Assembly: GCA_003486945.1 (NCBI GenBank)
Contig: DNFL01000357.1
Location: 16,137-30,823, forward strand
Reading direction: 5' to 3'
Length of the DNA: 14,687 nucleotides
Source of the DNA: Hyphomonas sp.
GTDB lineage: Bacteria; Pseudomonadota; Alphaproteobacteria; Caulobacterales; Hyphomonadaceae
Of this stretch, positions 7,914 to 14,687 are shown one piece after another. The translations under genes and the position numbers were made by a program. A model generated the notes under the pieces. It saw only the letters and a program-made list of their open reading frames with translations, had not been told where the DNA came from and did no database searches. Position 1 is the stretch's first letter; every line of letters begins with the position of its first letter.

Positions 7914-9611
7914 ATGCACTACGCGGAATTGAAACAGGCGCGCGCAGAACTTACGGGTCCGGGAGGTCTGTTCGAGATCACCGAAGCGGAAGTTCTCGGC
8001 AACCGTATCCGCGTGTTCAAGAACGCTCCGCCGAGCATTCGCGAAGTGTGGCTCTCCACACTGCAATTCGCTGACCGGCGCTATCTCGTTTATGGCGAAG
8101 AGCGTCTGACCTATGCGGAGGCACACCAGCGCGTGAACGCGGTGGCGGCTTGGCTTGCTGCGCAGGGCGTGCGTTCCAGCGACCGGGTCGCGATTGCGAT
8201 GCGCAACTTTCCGGAATGGATGCTGATTTACTGGGCCTGCGTTTCAACGGGCATTGCCGTAGTCGGCATGAATGCCTGGTGGACGGCAGAGGAAATGTCT
8301 TACGGCCTGAAAGACTCGGCGCCGAAAGTGCTGTTCCTGGACGCTGAACGCATTGCGCGCGTGAACGAGAAGCCGGAGATGGTTTCCGGCATGAAGCTGG
8401 TCGGCGTGCGCCTCAGCGAGCGGCCGGCGAATGTGATCGACTGGGCTGACGTGATCGCGCATGGCGGCAATATGCCGGATGTGAAGATTGATCCGGATGC
8501 GGACGCTTGCATCTTTTACACCTCCGGCACGACAGGCTTTCCGAAGGGCGCGCAGCTGACGCACCGCGGATGTGTGGCAAACCTTCTCAACATGCAGTTT
8601 GCAGGCGCCTCCACAGCGCTCGCCATGCAGCGCGCTACGGGCGTCGAACCGCCGGCGACACCGCCCATCCCGGTGACGCTGATGACGACGCCGCTATTCC
8701 ATGTCACCGCCAACAATTGCGGCGCCTACGCGGCGACGGCGGCGGGCGGCACGCTGGTGCTGATGTACCGCTGGGATGCGGGTGAGGCGCTGCGCCTGAT
8801 CGAGAAGGAACGCGTCACGGCAATGAGCGGTGTGCCGGTGATGGCGCGCGAACTGATCAACCATCCGGATTTTGAGAAGACGGACACGTCCAGCATGCTT
8901 GCGCTCGGCGGCGGCGGAGCTCAGGTGCCACCGGATCTCGTGCTGAAGATCGACAAGGCCGCCGCGACGGCGCGGCCGAATACCGGTTATGGCATGACGG
9001 AGACGTGCGGTATCATCACGTCGATCTCCGGGGACTTCTTTGTCGACAAGCCGGACAGTGCCGGCCCGTATATGCCGAATTTCGAGGCGAAATGCGTGGA
9101 CGATGCCGGCAACACTGTGCCACAGGGCGAGGTGGGTGAATTGTGGGTGCGCGGATCTTCCGTGATCAAGGGCTATATCAACCGGCCGGATGCGACGGCG
9201 GCCTCGATCACCGATGGCTGGCTGCATACGGGCGATGTGGCCCGCATCGACGAGAACGGCTTCATCTTCATCGTTGACCGCAAGAAGGACATGGTGCTGC
9301 GCGGCGGGGAGAATGTCTACTGCGCCGAAGTGGAAGCGACGATCTATCGCCATCCGGCGATTGCGGAATGCTGCGTGTTCGGTGTGCCGGATGAGCGGCT
9401 GGGCGAGGAAGTTGGCGTGGCGGTTGTGCTGAAGCCAGGTGAGAGCCTGTCGGAGGATGCGCTGCGTGCGCATTGCACGGCGATCATGGCGAAGCACAAG
9501 GTGCCGCGTTATGTCTGGTTCCGCAGCGAACCGCTGCCGCGCAATGCGAGCGGCAAGTTCCTGAAGAAGGACCTGCGCGACGAGTTGGCGCCGAAGCTGA
9601 CATCGGCCTGA
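7914..9611 (+). CDS. AMP-forming acyl-CoA synthetase (fatty-acid/short-chain acyl-CoA ligase type)
   Basis: 565-residue member of the ANL adenylate-forming superfamily; it activates a carboxylic acid with ATP to an acyl-AMP and passes the acyl group to CoA. Conserved blocks are all present: P-loop YTSGTTGFPKG (202-212), TTPLFHVTANN (258-268), YGMTET (359-364), WLHTGD (436-441), VDRKKDMVLRGGENVYCAEV (454-473), and the C-terminal catalytic lysine, Lys548 in PRNASGKFLKK. No signal peptide, so cytoplasmic. ATG 7914 follows GGGGAGAG with a 2-base gap, which is short; no better in-frame start is evident. The substrate is unknown. The family resembles class I acyl-CoA ligases of fatty-acid or branched-acid breakdown, and the neighbouring branched-chain genes hint at that, but it is convergent with them and not in their operon. 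Confidence 0.9.
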   Translation: MHYAELKQARAELTGPGGLFEITEAEVLGNRIRVFKNAPPSIREVWLSTLQFADRRYLVYGEERLTYAEAHQRVNAVAAWLAAQGVRSSDRVAIAMRNFPEWMLIYWACVSTGIAVVGMNAWWTAEEMSYGLKDSAPKVLFLDAERIARVNEKPEMVSGMKLVGVRLSERPANVIDWADVIAHGGNMPDVKIDPDADACIFYTSGTTGFPKGAQLTHRGCVANLLNMQFAGASTALAMQRATGVEPPATPPIPVTLMTTPLFHVTANNCGAYAATAAGGTLVLMYRWDAGEALRLIEKERVTAMSGVPVMARELINHPDFEKTDTSSMLALGGGGAQVPPDLVLKIDKAAATARPNTGYGMTETCGIITSISGDFFVDKPDSAGPYMPNFEAKCVDDAGNTVPQGEVGELWVRGSSVIKGYINRPDATAASITDGWLHTGDVARIDENGFIFIVDRKKDMVLRGGENVYCAEVEATIYRHPAIAECCVFGVPDERLGEEVGVAVVLKPGESLSEDALRAHCTAIMAKHKVPRYVWFRSEPLPRNASGKFLKKDLRDELAPKLTSA

Positions 9612-9623
9612 ACCGCAGGCGAA

Positions 9624-10514
9624 TCAGATTTCGCCCTTGATCTCTTTCATCACGCCCGAGAAATCGAGGCCGTCGAAGCCACGCTCGGAGAGCGACTGGT
9701 AGATCGCTTCGGCATGTTCGCCGAGGCGGATGCCGGCTCCGGAGGCGCGGGCAGCTTCTGCGGCGAGGTGCAGGTCCTTCAGCATCATCGCGACGGCGAA
9801 GCCGGGCTTGTAGTCGCGGTTTGCAGGCGAGGTCGGCACCGGGCCGGGGGCCGGGCAATAGCTGGTCATCGACCAACATTGGCCGGAGGAGACGGACGAA
9901 ATCTTGAAGAAGGTTTCCGCATCGAGGCCAAGCTTTTCGGCGAGGTTGAAGGCTTCGCAGGTGCCGATCATCGAGATGCCGAGCAGCATGTTGTTGGCGA
10001 TCTTTGCGGCCTGTCCGTTGCCCGCGCCGCCGGCGTGGAAGATGTTCTTGCCCATGCCTTTGAGGACCTGTTCGGCCATCTCGAACGCCTTCGCCGTGCC
10101 GCCGACCATGAAGGTGAGCGTGCCGGCCTCGGCAGCGGCGACGCCGCCGGAGACGGGCGCGTCGACCATGATCAGGCCGGCGATATCTGCCTGCGCATGC
10201 GCTTCGCGCGAATCGGTGACAGCGATGGTGGAGCAATCGATCAGCAGCGTGCCACGTTTGGCGTGGGCGGAGACGCCGTCCGGGCCGAAATAGACGCCGA
10301 GCACATGCTTGCCAGCAGGCAGCATGGAGACGACGACGTCTGCATCCTTCACCGCATCTGCTACCGAGGCCGCCGCGCGGGCGCCTTTGGCGGCAACGGC
10401 TTTTACGGCGTCAACGCTCAGATCAAACGCGGCGACGGTGTGACCTGCTTTCACGAGATTGGCGCACATGCCGCCGCCCATGTTGCCGAGGCCGATGAAG
10501 GCGATGTTGGCCAT
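9624..10514 (-). CDS. mmsB: 3-hydroxyisobutyrate dehydrogenase
   Basis: 296-residue NAD-dependent beta-hydroxyacid dehydrogenase that oxidises 3-hydroxyisobutyrate to methylmalonate semialdehyde in valine breakdown. Seen: N-terminal Rossmann motif FIGLGNMGGGM (6-16); substrate-binding signature DAPVSGGVAAAEAGTLTFM (118-136); and catalytic Lys171 with Asn175 in KIANNM, the family's K-x-x-x-N pattern. Length is normal for bacterial MmsB. ATG 10514 is 1 base beyond the stop of the hydratase gene, with GAGGA inside the end of that gene as ribosome binding site, so the two are co-translated. Its product is the substrate of MmsA, encoded at the start of the same gene set. Other beta-hydroxyacid dehydrogenases (tartronate semialdehyde reductase) share the fold, but the mmsA context supports this call. 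It ends 12 bases from the convergent synthetase gene. Confidence 0.92.
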   Translation of the reverse strand: MANIAFIGLGNMGGGMCANLVKAGHTVAAFDLSVDAVKAVAAKGARAAASVADAVKDADVVVSMLPAGKHVLGVYFGPDGVSAHAKRGTLLIDCSTIAVTDSREAHAQADIAGLIMVDAPVSGGVAAAEAGTLTFMVGGTAKAFEMAEQVLKGMGKNIFHAGGAGNGQAAKIANNMLLGISMIGTCEAFNLAEKLGLDAETFFKISSVSSGQCWSMTSYCPAPGPVPTSPANRDYKPGFAVAMMLKDLHLAAEAARASGAGIRLGEHAEAIYQSLSERGFDGLDFSGVMKEIKGEI

Positions 10515-10515
10515 G

Positions 10516-11292
10516 TTACTTGTCCTCGAACTTCGCTGCGCGCTTCTCGCTGAAGGCGGCCATGCCTTCCTTCTGGTCGGCGGTGCCGAAGAGGCCCTGG
10601 AAAAGGCGGCGCTCGAATTTCACACCTTCCGTGGTCGGAAGTTCCAGCGCGCGCGCGACCATCTCTTTGGCCGCCATCAGGGACGGCACGGAGAAGGCAG
10701 CGATCTCGTTTGCGGCGGCGAGCGCCACTTCCATCAGCGTGTCATGCGGCACGACGCGGGAAACGAGACCGATCCGGTCGGCTTCCACGGCGTCGATCAT
10801 CCGGCCGGTGAGTACGAGGTCCATGGCTTTGGCCTTGCCGACGGCCTTGGTGAGGCGGATGGAGCCGCCCATGCCGGGTGTGACGCCGAGCTTGATTTCG
10901 GGCTGGCCGAACTTGGCCTTGTCGGAGGCGAAGATCAGGTCGCACATCATGGCGAGTTCGCAGCCGCCGCCGAGAGCAAAGCCATTAACCGCCGCGATGA
11001 CCGGCTTGCGGCTGGCGGCGAACCGGTCCCAGCCACCGAAATAGTCCTCGACATACATGTCGGAGAAGGATTGCGGCTGCATCTCCTTGATGTCGGCGCC
11101 CGCCGCAAATGCCCTGCCCGCACCCGTCAGCACACCGACGGCAATCTCCTTGTTCCGGTCTATCGCCGCAAAGCAATCGACGACCTCCGCCATGATTTCG
11201 GCATTCAGTGCGTTGAGGCTGTCCGGCCGGTTCAGCGTCACGACCGCAACGCGGCCTTTCTGTTCGAAGGTGATGGTTTTGAACTCAGTCAT
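10516..11292 (-). CDS. Enoyl-CoA hydratase (crotonase family)
   Basis: 258-residue crotonase-fold enzyme that adds water to 2-enoyl-CoA; in this setting probably methacrylyl-CoA to 3-hydroxyisobutyryl-CoA. Seen: oxyanion-hole segment FAAGADIKEM (62-71), the second loop GFALGGGCELAMMCD (104-118), and two acidic residues, Glu112 and Glu132 (FGQPEIKLGVTPG), at the spacing of the two catalytic glutamates of classical enoyl-CoA hydratase. The C-terminus DQKEGMAAFSEKR is typical of true hydratases. Both glutamates are present, so it is more likely a hydratase than 3-hydroxyisobutyryl-CoA hydrolase. The gap to mmsB is 1 base; the gap to the membrane gene upstream is 32 bases. The ribosome binding site (AAGGA, about 12 bases upstream of the ATG) is weak, which may mean lower or coupled translation. 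Confidence 0.9.
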   Translation of the reverse strand: MTEFKTITFEQKGRVAVVTLNRPDSLNALNAEIMAEVVDCFAAIDRNKEIAVGVLTGAGRAFAAGADIKEMQPQSFSDMYVEDYFGGWDRFAASRKPVIAAVNGFALGGGCELAMMCDLIFASDKAKFGQPEIKLGVTPGMGGSIRLTKAVGKAKAMDLVLTGRMIDAVEADRIGLVSRVVPHDTLMEVALAAANEIAAFSVPSLMAAKEMVARALELPTTEGVKFERRLFQGLFGTADQKEGMAAFSEKRAAKFEDK

Positions 11293-11324
11293 CAGGATAG
11301 GTTGTCCTTGCTATTCAATCTGGA

Positions 11325-12101
11325 TCAGCCGGGCGGCGGGCCCGGTGGTGGCGGAAAATCGAGGCCGCTGGTGCCGGCGAGCGGGGTGCCCGCGACGACG
11401 GCGTCGTAAATACCTTCACCGATGGGTGAGAACCCGATGACCCGCGCCACCACGGTCACAGCCAGCAGAACGCCGATGCCCCAGAACCAGGCGGGGTGCG
11501 GGCGTCCATGCGCGCGCCAGTCGTAGAAGATGCCGATGGCGGGGAAGATGAGCGCGACAAGGCCGGCGATTTCGAAGGCGTAGGGCGGCAGAAACGGCAT
11601 CGGAAGAAGCCGCCCGAAGCCGGGGCCCATGAGCAGTACGAAAGAGACGATCTGGAGGCGGGAATGCCAGTCGGTCTGCTTGCGCATCATGTAAGCGGCG
11701 ATGAGCAGGCCGATTGCAGCATAGAGCGATAGCGGGTTGGCTACGACGAAATGTTGCGGCTGGAAGAAGAAGGGCGTGCGTCCGGTCTGCACAGCGGCGA
11801 ACGTGACCCACGTACCCAGTACCACGAGGGCAAGGGCCCAGACGGCGGCCAGCTTGCCAACTTGTTTGTGCAGCGCGACATTGCCGGCCCCGGCGAGCCA
11901 GACCTGCGTCAGCACGATGCCGACCCAGCCCATGAACGCTACAGCGTGGGCATGCACGATCAGCGGCGAGTTGAAACTCGACCTGCCAGTGGCGAGTTGA
12001 ACGACGAACCCCGAAACAAGAATGAAGGCCATTCCGGTCGCGAGGTTGCGGATGAAGCGGCGGTCATCGGCCACTGGGGCCGCGATATTGGCATCCGTCA
12101 T
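11325..12101 (-). CDS. Unassigned seven-helix membrane protein with conserved-looking histidines
   Basis: I do not recognise a named family with certainty. From ATG 12101 it has 258 residues and about seven hydrophobic segments (roughly 18-38, 53-73, 83-103, 120-139, 149-168, 174-194, 203-222), with a basic cytosol-like N-terminus and a proline-rich tail (FPPPPGPPPG). Histidines sit at helix edges: HAHAVAFMGW (50-59), ALHKQVGK (76-83), QPQHF (114-118) and DWHSRLQ (144-150), a pattern reminiscent of heme- or metal-binding membrane proteins such as DUF2306-like families. That is an inference only. I prefer ATG 12101 over a TTG at 12134 in the same frame because GGGGAGGG lies 4 bases upstream of the ATG. 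It lies between mmsA and the hydratase on the same strand, so it is probably co-transcribed with valine catabolism genes. Similar proteins seem common in alphaproteobacteria. Confidence 0.8.
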   Translation of the reverse strand: MTDANIAAPVADDRRFIRNLATGMAFILVSGFVVQLATGRSSFNSPLIVHAHAVAFMGWVGIVLTQVWLAGAGNVALHKQVGKLAAVWALALVVLGTWVTFAAVQTGRTPFFFQPQHFVVANPLSLYAAIGLLIAAYMMRKQTDWHSRLQIVSFVLLMGPGFGRLLPMPFLPPYAFEIAGLVALIFPAIGIFYDWRAHGRPHPAWFWGIGVLLAVTVVARVIGFSPIGEGIYDAVVAGTPLAGTSGLDFPPPPGPPPG

Positions 12102-12119
12102 GAAACCCTCCCCGGTTTC
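12102..12119 (-). promoter_or_regulatory. Hairpin presenting the ribosome binding site of the membrane gene
   Basis: Directly before ATG 12101 the minus strand reads GAAACC, GGGGAG, GGTTTC: a perfect six-pair stem (12119-12114 with 12107-12102) whose six-base loop carries most of the GGGGAGGG ribosome binding site. Stem-loops like this can tune initiation. The stem is short and has only moderate GC, so it may be incidental. Confidence 0.4.
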
Positions 12120-12149
12120 AAAAGTTGAGGCCAACGGATTACCTCAGGC

Positions 12150-12180
12150 CCGGAAGCCCCACAAGCGGTGGAGCTTCCGG
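12150..12180 (-). repeat. Inverted repeat between mmsA and the membrane gene
   Basis: CCGGAAGC (12150-12157) pairs perfectly with GCTTCCGG (12173-12180). Inside, after one C/A mismatch, CCAC (12159-12162) pairs with GTGG (12168-12171), leaving a five-base loop. The structure lies 12 bases after the mmsA stop on the minus strand. No T-run follows, so it is not a textbook intrinsic terminator. It could act as a partial terminator, an RNase-processing site or a 3' stabiliser that gives mmsA a different transcript level from the genes downstream. Confidence 0.5.
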
Positions 12181-12191
12181 CACAGGCGGCC

Positions 12192-13688
12192 TCACCCCAT
12201 GGTCGGGATGATGAAGGCCTGGTCGCCGATGTCGCCTTCCGGCCATCGCTGGGTGACGGTCTTGATCTTCGTCCAGAAGCGGATGCCTTCCGGGCCGTGC
12301 TGGTTGGTGTCTCCGAAAGCGGAGCGTTTCCAGCCGCCGAACGTGTGGTAAGCGACCGGCACCGGGATCGGCACGTTGATGCCGACCATGCCGACATTCA
12401 CCTGCGCTGCAAATTCCCGCGCAGCGCGGCCGTTGGAGGTGAATATGGCACAACCGTTCCCATACTGATGGTTTGACGGCAGGGCGGCGGCCTCTTCCAG
12501 CGTCCCGGCGCGCACGACCTGCAGCACCGGCCCGAAGATTTCCTCCTGATAGGATTTCATGCCCGGTTTCACATGATCGAACAACGACGGCCCGATGAAG
12601 AAGCCCTTCTCATGGCCCTGCAGCGTGTGGCCGCGCCCGTCGAGCACGAGTTTGGCGCCTTCATCGATGCCCATCTGGATATAGCTTTCGATCTTCGCGC
12701 GGTGCTGCGCGGAGACGACCGGGCCGTAATGGGCATCATTGTCCGTGGAGACGCCGACTTTCAGCTTTTGCGCTTCGGCGGTCATGCGCTCGACGAACTC
12801 GTCAGCGGTTTTCTTGCCGACAGGCACGGCGACGGGCAATGCCATGCAGCGTTCGCCAGCCGAGCCGTAAGCAGCACCGACGATATCCTTCACCACCTGA
12901 TCCATATTGGCATCCGGCAGGATGATTCCGTGGTTCTTCGCGCCGCCCATGGCCTGCACGCGTTTGCCGTGCGCAGTGCCGGTGGAATACACATAGTGTG
13001 CGATGTCGGACGATCCGACGAAGCTGACGGCCTTGATGTCCGGATGCGTGAGGATGGCGTCGACGGCCGCCTTGTCGCCGTTGACGACGTTGAGCACGCC
13101 CTTCGGCGCGCCGGCCTCCAGCATCAGCTCGGCGAGGCGCATCGGCACGGAGGGGTCTTTCTCCGAGGGCTTCAGGATGAAGGTGTTTCCGCAGGCGATG
13201 GCGACGGCGGCCATCCAGCACGGGATCATGGCGGGGAAGTTGAACGGCGTGATGCCGGCGCAGACGCCGAGCGCCTGGCGCATGGAGAAGACGTCGATGC
13301 CGGGGCCGGCGCCTTCGGTGTATTCGCCCTTGAGCAGGTGCGGTATGCCGCAGGCGAACTCGACCACATCGAGGCCGCGCTGGATGTCGCCCTTGGAGTC
13401 GGCGACCACCTTGCCGTGCTCCGAGGAGAGGAGATGCGCGAGCTCGTTCATGTTGGCTTCGACGAGGCGCTTGAACTCGAACATCACGCGGGCGCGGCGC
13501 TGCGGGTTGGTGCTCGCCCAAGCAGGCAGGGCAGCCTTGGCTGCGTCTACGGCCACGGCCAGCTCTGCGGCAGTTGCGAGCGCTACCCGCGCCTGCACCT
13601 CGCCGGTGTTCGGATTGTAGACGTCGCCGAAGCGGCCGGACTTACCCGGTACCACTGCGCCATTGATGAAATGATGCACCTCGCGCAT
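12192..13688 (-). CDS. mmsA: CoA-acylating methylmalonate-semialdehyde dehydrogenase
   Basis: 498-residue aldehyde dehydrogenase that converts methylmalonate semialdehyde (and malonate semialdehyde) with CoA and NAD to propionyl-CoA (or acetyl-CoA) and CO2, the last step of distal valine breakdown. Seen: ITPFNFPAMIPCWM (146-159), the NAD-binding region NTFILKPSEKDPS (168-180), FVGSSDIA (223-230), and catalytic Cys281 in AYGSAGERCMALPVAV, the MmsA-type active-site context rather than that of ordinary aldehyde dehydrogenases. Length is normal. ATG 13688 has AAGGGAGAG ending 6 bases upstream. It is the first gene of the leftward set with the membrane gene, hydratase and mmsB, and is probably expressed from the 203-base spacer before it. 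Regulation is not evident beyond the inverted repeats there. A myo-inositol role (iolA) is the alternative, but mmsB points to valine. Confidence 0.95.
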   Translation of the reverse strand: MREVHHFINGAVVPGKSGRFGDVYNPNTGEVQARVALATAAELAVAVDAAKAALPAWASTNPQRRARVMFEFKRLVEANMNELAHLLSSEHGKVVADSKGDIQRGLDVVEFACGIPHLLKGEYTEGAGPGIDVFSMRQALGVCAGITPFNFPAMIPCWMAAVAIACGNTFILKPSEKDPSVPMRLAELMLEAGAPKGVLNVVNGDKAAVDAILTHPDIKAVSFVGSSDIAHYVYSTGTAHGKRVQAMGGAKNHGIILPDANMDQVVKDIVGAAYGSAGERCMALPVAVPVGKKTADEFVERMTAEAQKLKVGVSTDNDAHYGPVVSAQHRAKIESYIQMGIDEGAKLVLDGRGHTLQGHEKGFFIGPSLFDHVKPGMKSYQEEIFGPVLQVVRAGTLEEAAALPSNHQYGNGCAIFTSNGRAAREFAAQVNVGMVGINVPIPVPVAYHTFGGWKRSAFGDTNQHGPEGIRFWTKIKTVTQRWPEGDIGDQAFIIPTMG

Positions 13689-13891
13689 GCGCGGCTCTCC
13701 CTTGGATTTCCAGACCGGGGGTCTGACCTGTTTGGCTACTCCGATACACGAGCCGGCCCGCGGGCGACACCTGCAAAAATGCAGGGGGCGGGCCCGCAGC
13801 AGCAGGCGTTGTGACGCAGGGCCGCCGGTTGAGCCCTGTCTGCGACCCTTCCCGGATTTGCCAGCCAGCGGGTGGGAACTTGCCGGAGTTC
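13689..13891 (-). promoter_or_regulatory. Upstream region of mmsA with two inverted repeats
   Basis: 203 bases without a convincing gene, between the SDR stop and the mmsA ATG, both on the minus strand. Two perfect inverted repeats stand out: CAGACC-GGG-GGTCTG at 13711-13725, 22 bases before the mmsA start, and CTGCA-AAAA-TGCAG at 13771-13784. The second is flanked by GC-rich runs (GGCCCGCGGGCG at 13755-13766; GGGCGGGCCC at 13786-13795) that could extend it imperfectly. Neither has a T-tail, so I favour operators or leader structure over a terminator. I could not recognise a known motif or a clear -35/-10 pair. Confidence 0.45.
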
Positions 13892-14687
13892 CTAACTTTC
13901 CGACGCGCCCATACGGCTCGCATAGCCGCCCGCAACCAGGCTGGACAGCGCATCAAAGAGTGCATCCGGGTTCGAACGCCTCAGTCTGGCCATCTCTGCC
14001 TCCGCGCCCTCGGCAAGGATCAGCTCACGCGTGCCGGCGCGCAGGGCTTCAATGATTCGGCCGGCAGCAACAGATGGCGCCATTCCGGCTTCGATCGCGT
14101 CATCAGTTACGCCTCGCGTCTGCGCTGACGCATCAAGTGCATTGCGCGATACATTGGTCCGTACGGAGCCAGGCGCGACCACGAGCACACGCAGGCCGAG
14201 ATGCGCAGTCTCTGCGCGCACGCTGTCATGATAACCGATGAGGCCATGCTTGGCTGCACTGTAGGCGCTGCGCAGGGGCGCGCCAACGATCCCTGCGACA
14301 CTGGAAATGCCGACGATCTGCCCTTCGCCTGCCGAGATCATCCGTGGCAGGACGGCCTGCGTCAGGGCAATCGGCGCAAGGAGGTCAACATCAATGATCT
14401 TCCGATAGACCTCGAGTGCGGTGTCCTTTGCCAGTGACCTCTGCGATATGCCGGCATTGTTCACGAGTCCATACAAACCGCCACTTTGACCTGCGGACCA
14501 GGCCCACGCCTTTTCGGCAATCTCGGGCAGCCTGCTGAAATCGGTTGCCTCGAATGGCAGTTGCAGCACGGGTGACTTGCAGGCTGCCGCGACGGCGCCA
14601 AGGGCGGCCTCGTTCCTGCCGGAAAGGACAAGCGAGGCCCTCGCTTCGGACAGTCCCATCGCCAGCGCTTCGCCGACCCCACCCGCT
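13892..14687 (-). CDS. Short-chain dehydrogenase/reductase (SDR), 5' end cut by window edge
   Basis: Classical SDR oxidoreductase using NAD(P)(H). The first ATG inside the window is at 14659, but the frame stays open to the edge, and the residues before it read AGGVGEALA, the end of the glycine-rich cofactor motif (TGxxxGxG) that every classical SDR has near its N-terminus. So the ATG at 14659 is internal and the real start lies beyond the window, probably fewer than about 20 codons away. Further motifs: LVNNAGIS (NNAG), ISSVAGIVGAPLRSAY with the catalytic Ser and Tyr, YSAAK (Y-x-x-x-K), and VAPGSVRTNVS. The C-terminus ends in RMGASES. No membrane segment is seen. Substrate is not predictable; it resembles the loosely defined DHRS7-type group. 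It lies upstream of mmsA on the same strand, with a 203-base gap, so is probably separate. Confidence 0.88.
   Translation of the reverse strand, partial: AGGVGEALAMGLSEARASLVLSGRNEAALGAVAAACKSPVLQLPFEATDFSRLPEIAEKAWAWSAGQSGGLYGLVNNAGISQRSLAKDTALEVYRKIIDVDLLAPIALTQAVLPRMISAGEGQIVGISSVAGIVGAPLRSAYSAAKHGLIGYHDSVRAETAHLGLRVLVVAPGSVRTNVSRNALDASAQTRGVTDDAIEAGMAPSVAAGRIIEALRAGTRELILAEGAEAEMARLRRSNPDALFDALSSLVAGGYASRMGASES

Noticed and set aside
9714..11409. Plus-strand frames of about 280 and 316 codons opposite mmsB and the hydratase
   Set aside because: Shadows of the conserved minus-strand genes; no motifs, and they ignore the clear operon spacing.
12099..12134. Longer start (TTG at 12134) for the membrane protein
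   Set aside because: The ATG at 12101 has GGGGAGGG close upstream, whereas in the longer reading that ribosome binding site would be coding sequence.
12573..13814. 413-codon plus-strand open frame covering mmsA
   Set aside because: It overlaps nearly all of a well-supported mmsA on the other strand; its composition (rich in H, R, D, G) looks like a reverse-frame shadow.
14657..14659. ATG at 14659 as the start of the SDR
   Set aside because: The frame continues upstream into AGGVGEALA, the tail of the SDR cofactor-binding motif, so the gene is truncated by the window edge.
1..14687. Mobile elements, tRNA/rRNA genes, CRISPR, toxin-antitoxin or phage-defence system
   Set aside because: I saw no transposase, integrase, regularly spaced repeats, RNA-gene sequence or defence domains on either strand.

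Overview
The window is high-GC bacterial chromosome with short intergenic gaps, strong GGAGG-type ribosome binding sites and no mobile elements, RNA genes or CRISPR array that I can see. The gene content (periplasmic lipoprotein glycosidases, a GntP-type permease, and mmsA/mmsB with an enoyl-CoA hydratase) fits an alphaproteobacterium, perhaps a marine Hyphomonadaceae/Caulobacterales type. That placement is inferred from style and content, not from a marker gene.

Left half (1-7792): a divergent carbohydrate locus. From a 118-base control region holding a LacI-family type palindrome, one operon runs leftwards: a GH3 beta-glucosidase-like lipoprotein, then an SMP-30/gluconolactonase-like lipoprotein, then a GntP-family aldonate permease. 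The gaps are 3 and 10 bases, and the permease starts at a GTG and is cut at its C-terminus by the window edge. A GH31 alpha-xylosidase-type lipoprotein with a PA14 insert runs rightwards. GH31 plus GH3 is the classic pair for trimming xyloglucan-type oligosaccharides alternately from the non-reducing end. The exported lactonase and permease suggest that some released sugar is oxidised outside the cytoplasm and imported as gluconate or xylonate. No sugar dehydrogenase is in the window, so this is a hypothesis.

Right half (7914-14687): acyl-CoA metabolism. A monocistronic acyl-CoA synthetase reads rightwards and ends 12 bases from the end of a leftward gene set: mmsA (methylmalonate-semialdehyde dehydrogenase), an unassigned seven-helix membrane protein, an enoyl-CoA hydratase, and mmsB (3-hydroxyisobutyrate dehydrogenase). 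This is most of the lower valine pathway. The acyl-CoA dehydrogenase and 3-hydroxyisobutyryl-CoA hydrolase that often accompany it are absent here, and the membrane gene sits in the middle. A short-chain dehydrogenase, cut at its N-terminus by the window edge, lies upstream.

Most of the window is ordinary metabolism. The points most worth a second look are the glycosidase-lactonase-aldonate permease arrangement under a likely shared LacI-type operator, the unnamed histidine-containing membrane protein inside the valine gene set with its ribosome binding site in a hairpin loop, and a change of strand composition (C-rich to G-rich on the plus strand) across the middle of the window.
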